Shown: positions 43,974 to 52,730, counted from the first letter of the stretch. The stretch is DNA of 64,000 bases from Phyllobacterium chamaecytisi (GCF_020164455.1 NZ_JAIQWW010000006.1:186001-250000); one strand, 5' to 3'. Made by a program: numbers and translations. Notes: generated by a model not told the origin, from the letters alone.

Positions 43974-46094
43974 GTGGCGAAAGAGACAACACCGGCAAAA
44001 GCAACCAAGAACGCGACGGCAAAAGCGCCAGTTGATAAAGTGGTGAAAACCGCCGCGCCAGCTTTGAAAAAGCAAACCGGTAATGTCAGGAAGGCCGCGA
44101 CGGACAATTTGGTAAAAGCGCCTCCGAGACCAAAACCCGCAAGCGCTTCAAAGGCGCCTGCCCAAGCGCTGGCTGACGTCGCGGCAAAGGCAATGCCTGC
44201 CAAGGCCAAAGTTGCGGCCAAGGGAAAAGCGGCGACTGTCAAGGCAGCTAGCGACACTCCGGCAAAAGTCCCAGCGAAAACGAGAACCGCCCGCGCGTCC
44301 AAGGCAGCAGCTGTCCCAACAAAATCTGTTGTTGCGGAAGCCGCTGCAAAACCGAAAGCAACGCCTGCCAAGGCAAAATCGGTGGCAAAGCCAAAAGCCG
44401 GGACTGCCAAGGTGGCAAGCGCCAAGCCTACGCCGCGCGAGTGGGTGAAATCCTATCCGGAAGGTGTTCCGGCGGAGATCTCTGCATCGCAATATGAGTC
44501 GGTCGGCGATTTGCTTGCGAGGGCTTACAAGCAATATGCCGACCAACCCGCATTCAGCTGCATGGGCAAGAGCATGACCTATGCCGATCTCAATCGTCAT
44601 TCGCGCGCCATGGCCGCATGGCTACAATCGCGCGGACTGGTCAAGGGCGATCGCGTCGCCGTCATGATGCCCAATATCTTGCAATACCCGGTCATGATCG
44701 CTGCGATCCTTCGGGCGGGCCTGACGGTCGTCAATATCAATCCGCTTTATACGCCGCGCGAGCTCGAACACCAGTTGAAGGACAGCGGTGCCAAGGTAAT
44801 TATTATTCTGGAAAATTTTGCCTCAACGCTGGCAAAAGTTGTCACCAAAACGCCTGTTCAGCACGTGATCGTAGCAGCGATGGGCGATATGCTGGGCCTG
44901 AAGGGTCATCTCGTGAATCTCGTCGTGCGGCGCGTCAAGAAGATGGTGCCCCCGTGGTCTTTGCCGGGCCATACGCCATTCAAAACAGCACTCGCTCAAG
45001 GTGCAGCTCAGAAGCTGAAAACCGTCGAAGTGACCGGAGCTGACGTTGCCTTCCTGCAATATACCGGTGGCACCACAGGCATTTCCAAAGGCGCAATCCT
45101 TACACACAGCAATATCGTTTCCAATGTCGCACAAATGCGACTGTGGTGCGATGTCGGATTTCGCGTGAAAGGGCGCCCGAAGGACATCGTCTACATTTGC
45201 GCGCTGCCGCTTTATCACATTTTCGCTCTGACAGTGAACGCAATGATGGGCATCGATCAAGGTGCGCTGAACGTGCTCATTCCAAATCCCCGCGATATTC
45301 CCGGCTTTGTCAAAGAGCTGCAGAAGCACAAGTTCCACATTTTCCCGGGGCTAAACACGCTGTTCAACGGCCTTCTCAATAATGAAGAATTCCGCAAGCT
45401 CGACTTCAAGGAAATGATCCTATCGCTTGGCGGTGGCATGGCGGTGCAGAAGCCGGTAGCCGAGCGATGGAAGGAAGTAACGGGCTGCCTGATCACAGAA
45501 GGCTATGGCCTGTCGGAGACTTCCCCGGTGGCTTCGGCAAACCGACTCGATGCAACCGAATTCTCTGGGACGATTGGACTGCCGCTCCCCTCGACGGATT
45601 TCTCCATCCGCGACGATGAAGGCAAGGAGGTTCCGTTAATGGAAGTCGGCGAGATCTGCATCCGCGGTCCGCAGGTCATGGCAGGCTACTGGAACCGCCC
45701 GGACGAAACCGAGAAGGCGATGACATCCGACGGCTTTTTCCGTTCCGGCGATATGGGCTACATGGATGAACGTGGCTACACCAAGATCGTTGACCGCAAG
45801 AAGGACATGATCCTGGTCTCGGGCTTCAATGTCTATCCGAACGAGATCGAGGAAGTGGCGATGGAGCACGTTGGCATACGCGAAGCGGCGGCTATCGGCG
45901 TGCCGAACGAGCATTCGGGAGAGATCGTCAAACTCTTTATCGTCCGCAAGGATCCGGCGTTGACCGAGGAGGCCGTGAAAGCCTTCTGTGCCGAACGGCT
46001 GACCAACTATAAACGCCCGCGAATCGTGGAGTTTCGCGATGAGTTGCCGAAGAGCAATGTCGGCAAGATATTGCGGCGCGAACTACGGGATTGA
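43974..46094 (+). CDS. fadD: Long-chain fatty-acid CoA ligase with histone-H1-like N-terminal tail
   Basis: 706 residues. Residues about 158-706 are a FadD acyl-CoA synthetase. EWVKSYPEGVPAEI opens the core. The ATP/AMP signature is YTGGTTGISKGA, followed by EGYGLSETSP, the adenylate-binding GDMGYMDERGY and the acyl/CoA K-motif DELPKSNVGKILRREL. It activates long-chain fatty acids for beta-oxidation at the membrane. Residues 1-157 are unusual: nearly only Ala, Lys, Pro, Thr, Val in AKP/AKA-type repeats, like bacterial histone-H1-like tails. The GTG start has GGGAGG seven bases upstream, which supports translation of the tail. Confidence 0.92.
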   Translation: MAKETTPAKATKNATAKAPVDKVVKTAAPALKKQTGNVRKAATDNLVKAPPRPKPASASKAPAQALADVAAKAMPAKAKVAAKGKAATVKAASDTPAKVPAKTRTARASKAAAVPTKSVVAEAAAKPKATPAKAKSVAKPKAGTAKVASAKPTPREWVKSYPEGVPAEISASQYESVGDLLARAYKQYADQPAFSCMGKSMTYADLNRHSRAMAAWLQSRGLVKGDRVAVMMPNILQYPVMIAAILRAGLTVVNINPLYTPRELEHQLKDSGAKVIIILENFASTLAKVVTKTPVQHVIVAAMGDMLGLKGHLVNLVVRRVKKMVPPWSLPGHTPFKTALAQGAAQKLKTVEVTGADVAFLQYTGGTTGISKGAILTHSNIVSNVAQMRLWCDVGFRVKGRPKDIVYICALPLYHIFALTVNAMMGIDQGALNVLIPNPRDIPGFVKELQKHKFHIFPGLNTLFNGLLNNEEFRKLDFKEMILSLGGGMAVQKPVAERWKEVTGCLITEGYGLSETSPVASANRLDATEFSGTIGLPLPSTDFSIRDDEGKEVPLMEVGEICIRGPQVMAGYWNRPDETEKAMTSDGFFRSGDMGYMDERGYTKIVDRKKDMILVSGFNVYPNEIEEVAMEHVGIREAAAIGVPNEHSGEIVKLFIVRKDPALTEEAVKAFCAERLTNYKRPRIVEFRDELPKSNVGKILRRELRD

Positions 46095-46101
46095 TCGGGG
46101 G

Positions 46102-47691
46102 CTACGCCGCCTTGTCGCGAACCTGATAATCCTTGATCGCGGCGAAGCGGATCGCCTTCCAGCGCTCCGCTTCGTAAGACAGTGAAAACGTATTCTGAGC
46201 TAGAAACACCGGATCATTGTCGAGATCATGTGCGATATCGGCACGATGTGAATTGATAAAACGCTGCAGCTCTGCCGGATCATCCGCGGAAATCCAGCGC
46301 GCGACAGTAAAGCGGGCGGGTTCAAAGCCGACCGGGAGCGTATATTCCACCTTCAGCCGCTCGGTCAGAACGTCGATCTGCAGGGCGCCGACAACGCCGA
46401 CGATAGCGGGCGAGCCGTCATCCGGCAGGAAGAGCTGGACCACGCCCTCCTCCGCCATCTGCTGCAAAGCCTCGCGCAGCTTCTTCGCCTTCATCGCATC
46501 ATCGAGACGCACGCGGCGCAAGATTTCCGGCGCAAAGTTGGGCACGCCGCGGAACAGAAGGTCCTCGCCCTCCGTCAGCGTGTCACCGATACGCAGCGTT
46601 CCATGATTGGGAATACCCACCACATCGCCGGCCCACGCCTCATCGGCGATCTGGCGGCTGCGCGCGAAGAAGAACTGCGGCGCAGACAAGCTCATCGGTT
46701 TACCGGTGCGCACCAGCTTGGCTTTCATGCCGCGCGACAGTTTCCCAGAGCAGACCCGCAGAAAAGCGATGCGGTCGCGATGGTTGGGATCCATGTTTGC
46801 CTGAATCTTGAAGACGAAGCCGGTCATCTTGTCTTCGGTTGCCTCGACCTTGCGCGTATCGGCATCCTGCGCACGCGGGCTCGGGCCATAGTCGCAGAAG
46901 GCTTCAATCAGATCACGCACGCCGTAGTTGCGCAGCGCAGAACCGAAATACACAGGAGTAAGATGACCCTCCTGGAAAGCCTGCAGATCGAATGGATTGC
47001 AGGCGTCCCGCGCCAGAGTGACCTCGTCGATCCAGGCTTGGCGCTCGTTCTCAGGCAAAAGACCGGATGCAGCGGAGGATTCAGGACCATTGACCGGCGT
47101 CGGCACCTCTTCCTCGTCGCGTCGGCGCACCGTGTTGTTCTGCAGATTATAGGTTCCGGCAAAGCTCTTGGCGCGGCCAATGGGCCAGGTGATTGGCGCG
47201 GTGTCCAGCGCAAGTTTCTGCTCGATCTCGTCGAGAATTTCGTAAGGGTCGCGGCTTTCGCGGTCCATCTTGTTGATGAAAGTAACGATTGGAATATCGC
47301 GCATGCGGCAAACTTCGAAGAGCTTGAGCGTACGCGCTTCGATACCCTTGGCGGCATCGATAACCATGACCGCGCTGTCGACGGCAGTCAGCGTGCGGTA
47401 GGTGTCATCGGCGAAGTCCTCGTGACCAGGCGTATCAAGCAGATTGAAGATGCAATCCCTATACTCGAACGTCATGACCGAAGTGACCACCGAAATACCG
47501 CGATCACGCTCGATATTCATCCAGTCGGAGCGTGTCTGGATACGGTCCTTCTTGGCCTTGACCTCACCCGCGAGCTGGATCGCTCCGCCGAACAGCAGCA
47601 GCTTTTCGGTCAGTGTGGTTTTACCGGCGTCAGGGTGTGCGATGATCGCAAAGGTACGGCGCTTGGAAACGGGATGGTCGGCAGAAGACAT
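46102..47691 (-). CDS. prfC: Peptide chain release factor 3
   Basis: 529 residues. Translational GTPase that recycles RF1/RF2 from the ribosome. G1 AHPDAGKTTLTEKLL, G2 with RDRGISVVTSV, G3 DTPGHEDFADDTYRTL and G4 NKMDRESRDP are all intact, with the RF3 C-terminal domain. It ends seven bases from the convergent fadD stop. RF3 is not universal in the group but common in Rhizobiales. Confidence 0.96.
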   Translation of the reverse strand: MSSADHPVSKRRTFAIIAHPDAGKTTLTEKLLLFGGAIQLAGEVKAKKDRIQTRSDWMNIERDRGISVVTSVMTFEYRDCIFNLLDTPGHEDFADDTYRTLTAVDSAVMVIDAAKGIEARTLKLFEVCRMRDIPIVTFINKMDRESRDPYEILDEIEQKLALDTAPITWPIGRAKSFAGTYNLQNNTVRRRDEEEVPTPVNGPESSAASGLLPENERQAWIDEVTLARDACNPFDLQAFQEGHLTPVYFGSALRNYGVRDLIEAFCDYGPSPRAQDADTRKVEATEDKMTGFVFKIQANMDPNHRDRIAFLRVCSGKLSRGMKAKLVRTGKPMSLSAPQFFFARSRQIADEAWAGDVVGIPNHGTLRIGDTLTEGEDLLFRGVPNFAPEILRRVRLDDAMKAKKLREALQQMAEEGVVQLFLPDDGSPAIVGVVGALQIDVLTERLKVEYTLPVGFEPARFTVARWISADDPAELQRFINSHRADIAHDLDNDPVFLAQNTFSLSYEAERWKAIRFAAIKDYQVRDKAA

Positions 47692-47770
47692 GGAAGCTCA
47701 AACTCGATGAAGGAAAGGTTGCGCGCCTTCTATCAGCCGCAGGCTTCGCAGTCGATGGTTGATTGCGAGG

Positions 47771-47800
47771 CGCTGTGCACGCTCACGCTGTGCACGCTCA
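47771..47800. repeat. Perfect 15-bp tandem duplication at the antitoxin 3' end
   Basis: The unit cgctgtgcacgctca occurs twice back to back; the second copy contains the antitoxin stop codon (tca = TGA on the minus strand). Confidence 0.9.
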
Positions 47801-48079
47801 TATGAGTTCGAGATGTAGCGTTCTCCCAACCGCGACAGCAGCGCGCTGGACGGTATCGAGTTGCACCTTGTCATTTGCAGGATCGAGCAACCGATCGAGT
47901 TGGGTACGGCTGGTCTTCATCCGTTTGGCCATTTCGCTCTTGGTAATGCCCTCCTTCAGCATCGCCTGTTCGAGCTGCCATGCCAGCACGCGTTTGATCG
48001 CATGGACCGTTGCCGCCTCGTCAATCCCTTCTTCCCTCAAAAATTCATTGAAGGGCGAGCCAAAGTGTTTACCAATCAT
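47798..48079 (-). CDS. HigA-type antitoxin (XRE helix-turn-helix)
   Basis: 93 residues. The C-terminal half is a helix-turn-helix, TKSEMAKRMKTSRTQLDRLLDP (split: TKSEMAKRMK and TSRTQLDRLL), of the XRE/Cro type; the N-terminal half likely binds the toxin. It overlaps the toxin gene by four bases (ATGA), toxin first, the HigBA order. It neutralises the toxin and represses the operon. Confidence 0.87.
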   Translation of the reverse strand: MIGKHFGSPFNEFLREEGIDEAATVHAIKRVLAWQLEQAMLKEGITKSEMAKRMKTSRTQLDRLLDPANDKVQLDTVQRAAVAVGRTLHLELI

Positions 48080-48414
48080 CGTCCAATGTTCCTTTGCCGT
48101 TTACGAGCAACTTGCAGATCCGGTGCCGGCGTTCTCTGCGTCTTCTTCACAAAAGCATGGAGTAAGACCATGTTACCTTGGGCCGGGCAAAAGAGGATTC
48201 GCGCAATCCGTCCATGGGCAAGATTGCTGCGTACCTCCCATAGACCAGCACCCAGCGATCGACACAGGGGCATCCCAATCGGCCACCCAAACTCAAGCAC
48301 GGCAATATCAAAACCTACAACACGCCGATCCTCAATATCGAGGGATTTCAACCAGTCTCTGACTGGTTCAATACCACTTTCCGATTGATAGAAGACTGCC
48401 GCTATTCTCTTCAA
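48076..48414 (-). CDS. HigB/RelE-type toxin (phage-derived Gp49-like family)
   Basis: 112 residues from a TTG at 48414. RelE-fold signatures are EPVRDWLKSLD, the basic strand GLWEVRSNL (Arg) and RIARILFCPAQGNMVLLHAFVKKTQRTP with a Lys-rich C-terminus, as in Gp49-like HigB mRNA interferases that cut mRNA on the ribosome. The TTG start with GGTGG upstream is preferred: an earlier ATG (48468) would read through the palindrome 48430-48445, which is more likely the operator. Sequence is intact, so the pair may be active. Confidence 0.85.
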   Translation of the reverse strand: MKRIAAVFYQSESGIEPVRDWLKSLDIEDRRVVGFDIAVLEFGWPIGMPLCRSLGAGLWEVRSNLAHGRIARILFCPAQGNMVLLHAFVKKTQRTPAPDLQVARKRQRNIGR

Positions 48415-48429
48415 TTCGCCACCGCAAGT

Positions 48430-48445
48430 GTACCGTTTACGGTAC
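48430..48445. promoter_or_regulatory. Palindromic operator of the toxin-antitoxin operon
   Basis: GTACCGT-tt-ACGGTAC, 7-bp perfect arms, 15 bases upstream of the TTG. It is a fitting site for autoregulation by the HigA-like antitoxin. Confidence 0.62.
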
Positions 48446-48633
48446 GTAAAATCAAACAATTTCTGCACACTCGGCTAAACCGAGATATGCCGACCGTGCC
48501 GACAATTGCGCAATTGGACTTTAGTTGGCCGTTTGATTTTGAAATGGCGTTTGGCGCGTATTATGTGCAAACAACGCACCCTTCATATCTTGTGAGTTGA
48601 CCGTGGCTGCCGTCTGGTGAAAAAGGTCTTTTC

Positions 48634-49119
48634 ATGTCCAAAATATCCGATTCCGCTCGCCACAAGAATCCTGCTCTCGGTATTATCCGGTTGCCGCATG
48701 GGCTGGATCTTGAATTGCCCTCCTATGAAACGTCAGGCTCCGCCGGCATGGACCTTCGGGCCGCCGTGCCGGAAGACCGGCCATTGCTGCTTTTGCCCGG
48801 TCGCAGAGCGCTTGTGCCCAGCGGCTTGATCTTTGAAATACCACAGGGTTTCGAGGCGCAGATCCGGCCACGTTCGGGCCTCGCACTGAAAAACGGAATT
48901 ACCTGTCTCAACACCCCCGGAACGATTGATTCCGACTATCGTGGTGAGGTAAAAGTATTGTTGATCAATCTCGGCGATGACGATTTCTATGTGACACGCG
49001 GCATGCGTATTGCACAGGTCATCCTCGCTCCGGTCGTGCAGCTTGATGTCGAAGAACGGCAACATGCCAGCGAGACGGTCCGGGGTGCCGGAGGGTTCGG
49101 TTCAACAGGTACGTCCTAG
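48634..49119 (+). CDS. dut: dUTP diphosphatase
   Basis: 161 residues. It hydrolyses dUTP to dUMP, keeping uracil out of DNA and feeding dTMP synthesis. The five motifs of the trimeric dUTPase are present in order: [29 protein letters not shown] (catalytic Asp), RIAQ and the Phe-containing C-terminal [10 protein letters not shown]. Length fits the family. The gene is isolated from its usual alphaproteobacterial partner coaBC by about 4 kb here. Confidence 0.95.
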   Translation: MSKISDSARHKNPALGIIRLPHGLDLELPSYETSGSAGMDLRAAVPEDRPLLLLPGRRALVPSGLIFEIPQGFEAQIRPRSGLALKNGITCLNTPGTIDSDYRGEVKVLLINLGDDDFYVTRGMRIAQVILAPVVQLDVEERQHASETVRGAGGFGSTGTS

Positions 49120-49148
49120 CATAAAGGACGTCCGCACTGGAGGTCGTC

Positions 49149-49967
49149 ATGGACAAGGGCAGGGTTTTTCGTCAGCTGCATGAAGCCCCCGGGATTTTTC
49201 TCATGCCCAACCCATGGGATCCCGGCACAACGATGCTCCTGGCATCGCTCGGGTTCAAGGCACTTGCGACAAGCAGCGCGGGTTTTGCGTTTTCACGTGG
49301 TCTTCCGGATGGCGGTGTGCCGTTTGACATGATGATCCAGCATTGCAAGGATCTCATTTCTGCCACGGGCCTTCCGATGAATGCCGATCTCGAGAAGGGC
49401 AAGGGTGACAGTCCAGACAGCGCGGGCGAAACGATTTTCGCGGCCCAAGCTGCAGGGCTCGCCGGCTGTTCGATCGAAGACTATTCCGGGGACGACCATA
49501 ACCCCATCTATGAGTTCTCGCTTGCCGTCGAGCGTGTCGCTGCAGCGAGCGAGGCAGCCAAGGCGTTGAAGGGAGATTTTGTCTTTACCGCCCGCGCTGA
49601 AAACTTCCTGCATGGTAGACCCGATATCGAGGACACGATCAAGCGGCTGCAGGCATTCGAAGCAGCTGGCGCCGACGTTCTCTATGCGCCGGGCATCCGC
49701 GATATCAATCTTGTCCGGCAAGTCTGCTCGTCGGTTTCCAAGCCGGTCAACGTGATGGCCGGCCCCACCTTCACGGTTGCGCAGCTTTTGGAGGCGGGCG
49801 TCAAGCGTGTATCGCTTGGTCCGTATTTGACGACCATCGCCTTTGCGGCGGTCCGGGATGCAGCGCGCGAGATCCTGGACAAAGGGACTTTTGAATTCAG
49901 TCAACAGGCGATGCCCTTCGGCGAATTGCAGCAACTCTTTTCGCAGGGCGCAGACAAGGACATCTGA
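49149..49967 (+). CDS. Isocitrate lyase/PEP mutase family protein
   Basis: 272 residues. TIM-barrel of the phosphoenolpyruvate mutase/isocitrate lyase superfamily: PNPWDPGTTMLLASLG, ATSSAGFAFSRG, the Mg-binding DLEKGKG, SIEDYSGDD and FTARAENFLHG, with the C-terminal LGPYLTTIAF. Close relatives cleave 2-methylisocitrate-like or oxaloacetate-like substrates (C-C lyases); the exact reaction is unknown. SD GGAGG is present. It is the first gene of an operon with a HAD phosphatase and a hydroxyproline dehydratase. Confidence 0.85.
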   Translation: MDKGRVFRQLHEAPGIFLMPNPWDPGTTMLLASLGFKALATSSAGFAFSRGLPDGGVPFDMMIQHCKDLISATGLPMNADLEKGKGDSPDSAGETIFAAQAAGLAGCSIEDYSGDDHNPIYEFSLAVERVAAASEAAKALKGDFVFTARAENFLHGRPDIEDTIKRLQAFEAAGADVLYAPGIRDINLVRQVCSSVSKPVNVMAGPTFTVAQLLEAGVKRVSLGPYLTTIAFAAVRDAAREILDKGTFEFSQQAMPFGELQQLFSQGADKDI

Positions 49968-49971
49968 AATA

Positions 49972-50628
49972 ATGACAAAACCCGAGCTGGTGATTTTCGA
50001 CTGTGACGGAGTTCTGGTCGATACGGAGACACTCGGCAATCAACATCTCGTAAAAATGCTCGACGCTTCCGGCTATGCAACCACTTTCAAGGCAGTACGC
50101 AAAGATTTCTGCGGCATGCCCATGCGTGCAGTGAAAGAAAAGATCGAGGCCGCAGGCTATCCGCTCGGCGAGGATTTCGTCGACCGCTGGTATCAAGCGA
50201 TACCGGTCATCTTCGAAAACGGCGTCGAGGCCATCCCGCATATCGAAGAGGTCATCGCCGCGGTCAAAAAGGCGGAACTTCCCTACTGCGTTGCTTCATC
50301 GGCCAATGTCGAGAAAATGCATATCACGCTGGGCAAGACCGGTCTGATAGAGCATTTTCAGGACGTGCTCTACAGCGCCTCGATGGTGGCCCGCGGCAAG
50401 CCGTTCCCTGACCTGTTCCTGTATGCGGCCAAGGAAATGGGTTGCGAGCCATCCAAGGCCGTTGTCATCGAAGACAGCGTTGCCGGAACGAAGGCGGGCA
50501 CAGCCGCCGGCATGCGTGTCTTTTCCTATTGCGGCGATGCCCATGCAGACCATAAGGGTCTGGCGGCTGCCGGCGGCATTCTCTTCAATGATATGCGCCG
50601 ACTACCGGCGATGCTGGGGGTCGCCTGA
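49972..50628 (+). CDS. HAD-superfamily hydrolase (beta-phosphoglucomutase-like)
   Basis: 218 residues from ATG 49972. Motif I is VIFDCDGVLVDTE, motif II is CVASSAN, the Lys is in ARGKPFPDLF and motif IV is AVVIEDSVAGTKAG. It is similar to the HAD protein of the polyol operon (13561-14247), so the two are paralogues with the same motif set. It lies 4 bases after the PEP-mutase-like gene and shares TGATG with the next. The substrate is unknown. Confidence 0.87.
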   Translation: MTKPELVIFDCDGVLVDTETLGNQHLVKMLDASGYATTFKAVRKDFCGMPMRAVKEKIEAAGYPLGEDFVDRWYQAIPVIFENGVEAIPHIEEVIAAVKKAELPYCVASSANVEKMHITLGKTGLIEHFQDVLYSASMVARGKPFPDLFLYAAKEMGCEPSKAVVIEDSVAGTKAGTAAGMRVFSYCGDAHADHKGLAAAGGILFNDMRRLPAMLGVA

Positions 50629-51632
50629 TGGCCGAGCCCTTGACCGTTATCGACATGCACACCGGCGGCGAACCCTTGCGCATCGTCACCGGCGGCTATC
50701 CCAAACTGCCAAAGGGCACGATCCTCGAAAAGCGTGCCTATGTACGCGACAGGCTGGATCACCTCCGCAAGATAGTGATCTTCGAGCCACGCGGCCATTT
50801 CGATATGTATGGCGCGGTTCTGGTCGAGCCAAACCTGCCCGGCGCCGACCTGGCAGTGCTGTTCATGCACAATGAAGGCTATTCCACCATGTGCGGCCAC
50901 GCCATCATGGCGCTCGGCCGCTACGCTGTCGACTACGGGATTGTGGCGAAGGTGGAGCCCGTGACGACAGTCCACATCGAATGCCCGTGCGGCATGGTCG
51001 TGGCATCGGTCGAAATACGCGACGGCAAATCCGGCGGTGTCTCATTCGAGAGCGTGCCTGCCTTTCTTTATGCTGGCGACCAGATGATCGAGCTGCCGGG
51101 GTTCGGCAAAATCAATTTCGATGTGGCCTATGGCGGGGCCTTCTATGCCTTGGCGGACTGTCATCAGTTTGGACTCGAATTCGGCCGCGATCCGGCGAGA
51201 AATTTCATTGACGCTGCAACTATCCTGACCGAGGCCGTAAAGGAGGCGGTGTCGCTCGATCATCCAGACCATAAGGATCTGGCGTTTCTCTACGGATCGA
51301 TCCTGACAGATGGGGCGGACGACTGGAATGAAGGCCCGACGAAGAATGTCTGCATCTTCGCCGACGCGCAGCTTGACCGCTCCCCGACGGGTTCGGGGGT
51401 GACCGCGCGGCTCGCTGCGATGTTTGCCAAGGGGCAAATTCGCGAAGGGAATGCGCGGATATTCGAAAGTATTGTAGGCTCACGCTTTGCGGGCTTCGTT
51501 GCCTCGACCACCAAGGCGGGCGACTTCGACGCCATTACCGCACGCGTTTCCGGCCACGCTTACTACAGCGGCAAAGCCGAGTTCATCGTCGAGGACGATG
51601 ATCCGCTCGGCCAGGGCTTTTTGGTTCTCTAG
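50628..51632 (+). CDS. trans-3-hydroxy-L-proline dehydratase (proline racemase family)
   Basis: 334 residues. Proline racemase fold: the first active-site motif MCGHAIMALGR carries Cys89; the second, DRSPTGSGVTARLA, has Thr254 where racemases and 4-hydroxyproline epimerases have Cys. That Cys/Thr pair is the mark of trans-3-hydroxy-L-proline dehydratase, which makes pyrroline-2-carboxylate, then reduced to proline. Racemase activity would need the second Cys. It is coupled to the HAD gene by TGATG. The pathway is one for host- or plant-derived 3-hydroxyproline; the partner imine reductase is not in the window. Confidence 0.85.
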   Translation: MAEPLTVIDMHTGGEPLRIVTGGYPKLPKGTILEKRAYVRDRLDHLRKIVIFEPRGHFDMYGAVLVEPNLPGADLAVLFMHNEGYSTMCGHAIMALGRYAVDYGIVAKVEPVTTVHIECPCGMVVASVEIRDGKSGGVSFESVPAFLYAGDQMIELPGFGKINFDVAYGGAFYALADCHQFGLEFGRDPARNFIDAATILTEAVKEAVSLDHPDHKDLAFLYGSILTDGADDWNEGPTKNVCIFADAQLDRSPTGSGVTARLAAMFAKGQIREGNARIFESIVGSRFAGFVASTTKAGDFDAITARVSGHAYYSGKAEFIVEDDDPLGQGFLVL

Positions 51633-51683
51633 CGCATTCGCTTTGTTTTCGTGGGCCCCAAACACTCGCTCGAAAATATATTA

Positions 51684-51733
51684 AACCAAATGGTTGACTA
51701 TCGAATATTTCGATGTTATTAAACCATATGGTT
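51684..51733 (+). promoter_or_regulatory. Promoter and operators of the ArsR-AHSA1 operon, probable leaderless start
   Basis: TTGACT at 51694-51699, a 17-base spacer and TATTAA at 51717-51722 are a near-perfect promoter that predicts a transcript start at 51728-51730. The ArsR ATG is at 51728, so the mRNA would have no leader, and indeed no Shine-Dalgarno is seen. AACCAAATGGTT (51684-51695) and the perfect palindrome AACCATATGGTT (51722-51733) flank the promoter; the second contains the start codon. They are presumably the repressor's sites. Confidence 0.7.
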
Positions 51734-52132
51734 GAATTTCAGACACCTCACCTCGACGCCGTTTTCCATGCTCTCTCCGATCCAACACGGAGAGCCATTC
51801 TGCACCGGCTGACCGAGGGCGAACGTACCGTCAGCGAGCTTGCGACGCCCTTCAATATGTCGCTCGCCGGTGCATCGAAACACATCAAGGTGCTGGAAGG
51901 AGCCGGATTGGTGCGCCGCCATGTCCAAGGCCGGACGCATTATTGCCAGCTTGAGGCGGCCCGCCTTGCGGAAGCGCAAGAATGGCTACGTACCTATGAG
52001 CGGTTCTGGACAACGCGTCTCGACGATCTCGAGGCAATCCTGCGCGAGGAAGATCGCGCCTTGGCTCGATCAAGTGAACAGTCGACGTCGAGCCCTGCCA
52101 AATCTGATAAAACGTCAAGGAGCACGAAATGA
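51728..52132 (+). CDS. ArsR family transcriptional repressor
   Basis: 134 residues. Winged helix-turn-helix: HALSDPTRRAILHRLTEG, TVSELATPFNMSLAGASKHIKVLEGAGLVRR and a wing at RTHYCQL. It has no metal-binding Cys pair in the recognition helix, so it belongs to the SdpR-like, non-metal group usually paired with AHSA1 proteins. ATG 51728 rather than 51713 is chosen from the promoter geometry. The C-terminal tail is Ser-rich. It overlaps the AHSA1 gene by ATGA and very probably represses its own operon. Confidence 0.88.
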   Translation: MVEFQTPHLDAVFHALSDPTRRAILHRLTEGERTVSELATPFNMSLAGASKHIKVLEGAGLVRRHVQGRTHYCQLEAARLAEAQEWLRTYERFWTTRLDDLEAILREEDRALARSSEQSTSSPAKSDKTSRSTK

Positions 52133-52674
52133 ACGAGCATGTCGGAAATGATCGTCTCGGTGTTGTGACAGCACCTCGTACGATTCGCATCGAACGCATC
52201 CTTCCCGGCCCAGTCGAACGGGTCTGGGCCTATCTCACTGAATCGGACAAGCGCAAGAAATGGCTGGCCGAGGGGCCCATGGCCAATTATGTCGGCGGCG
52301 ATGTTGAACTGACCTTTTACCACTCGCAGTTGTCAAACGAGCCCACCCCGGCCGACTACCAGAAATATGAGGGTCACACGAACAAGGGCAAGGTCACTCG
52401 TTATGAGCCGCCGTCATTCCTCAGCTTTACCTGGCCGGAATCCACAGGCGAACCTTCCGAAGTAACATTCGAACTTACGGCCTCGGGATCGGATACATTG
52501 CTCCGCGTCACGCACACACGACTTGGCAGCAACGACTCCATGGTGAGCGTTGCCAGCGGCTGGCACACACATCTGGGTGTCCTCATCGATCACCTCAGCG
52601 GCGAACAGACCAGCGGTTTCTGGGACAAGTTCACCCGGCTCGAGAAGGAATATAAGCACATCATCGCAGGCTGA
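52129..52674 (+). CDS. SRPBCC/AHSA1 family protein
   Basis: 181 residues. A START-like Aha1 C-terminal-type fold: IRIERILPGPVERVWAYLTESDKRKKWLAEG at the N-terminus and RVTHTRL, GWHTHLGVLIDHL towards the end. Such proteins bind small hydrophobic ligands. It is always paired with an ArsR repressor in many bacteria, which suggests that the ligand is an inducer or stressor. Translation is coupled to the ArsR gene. Confidence 0.88.
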   Translation: MNEHVGNDRLGVVTAPRTIRIERILPGPVERVWAYLTESDKRKKWLAEGPMANYVGGDVELTFYHSQLSNEPTPADYQKYEGHTNKGKVTRYEPPSFLSFTWPESTGEPSEVTFELTASGSDTLLRVTHTRLGSNDSMVSVASGWHTHLGVLIDHLSGEQTSGFWDKFTRLEKEYKHIIAG

Positions 52675-52704
52675 TTGCGAAGATATCGCCTACATAACAT
52701 TATT

Positions 52705-52725
52705 GGCCGGCATCGTCTGCCGGCC
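52705..52725. terminator. Probable bidirectional terminator between AHSA1 and GNAT genes
   Basis: GGCCGGCA-tcgtc-TGCCGGCC, 8-bp perfect stem between convergent genes. The T-tract is short on the plus strand and mixed on the minus strand, so strength is uncertain. Confidence 0.5.
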
Positions 52726-52730
52726 TTCAA

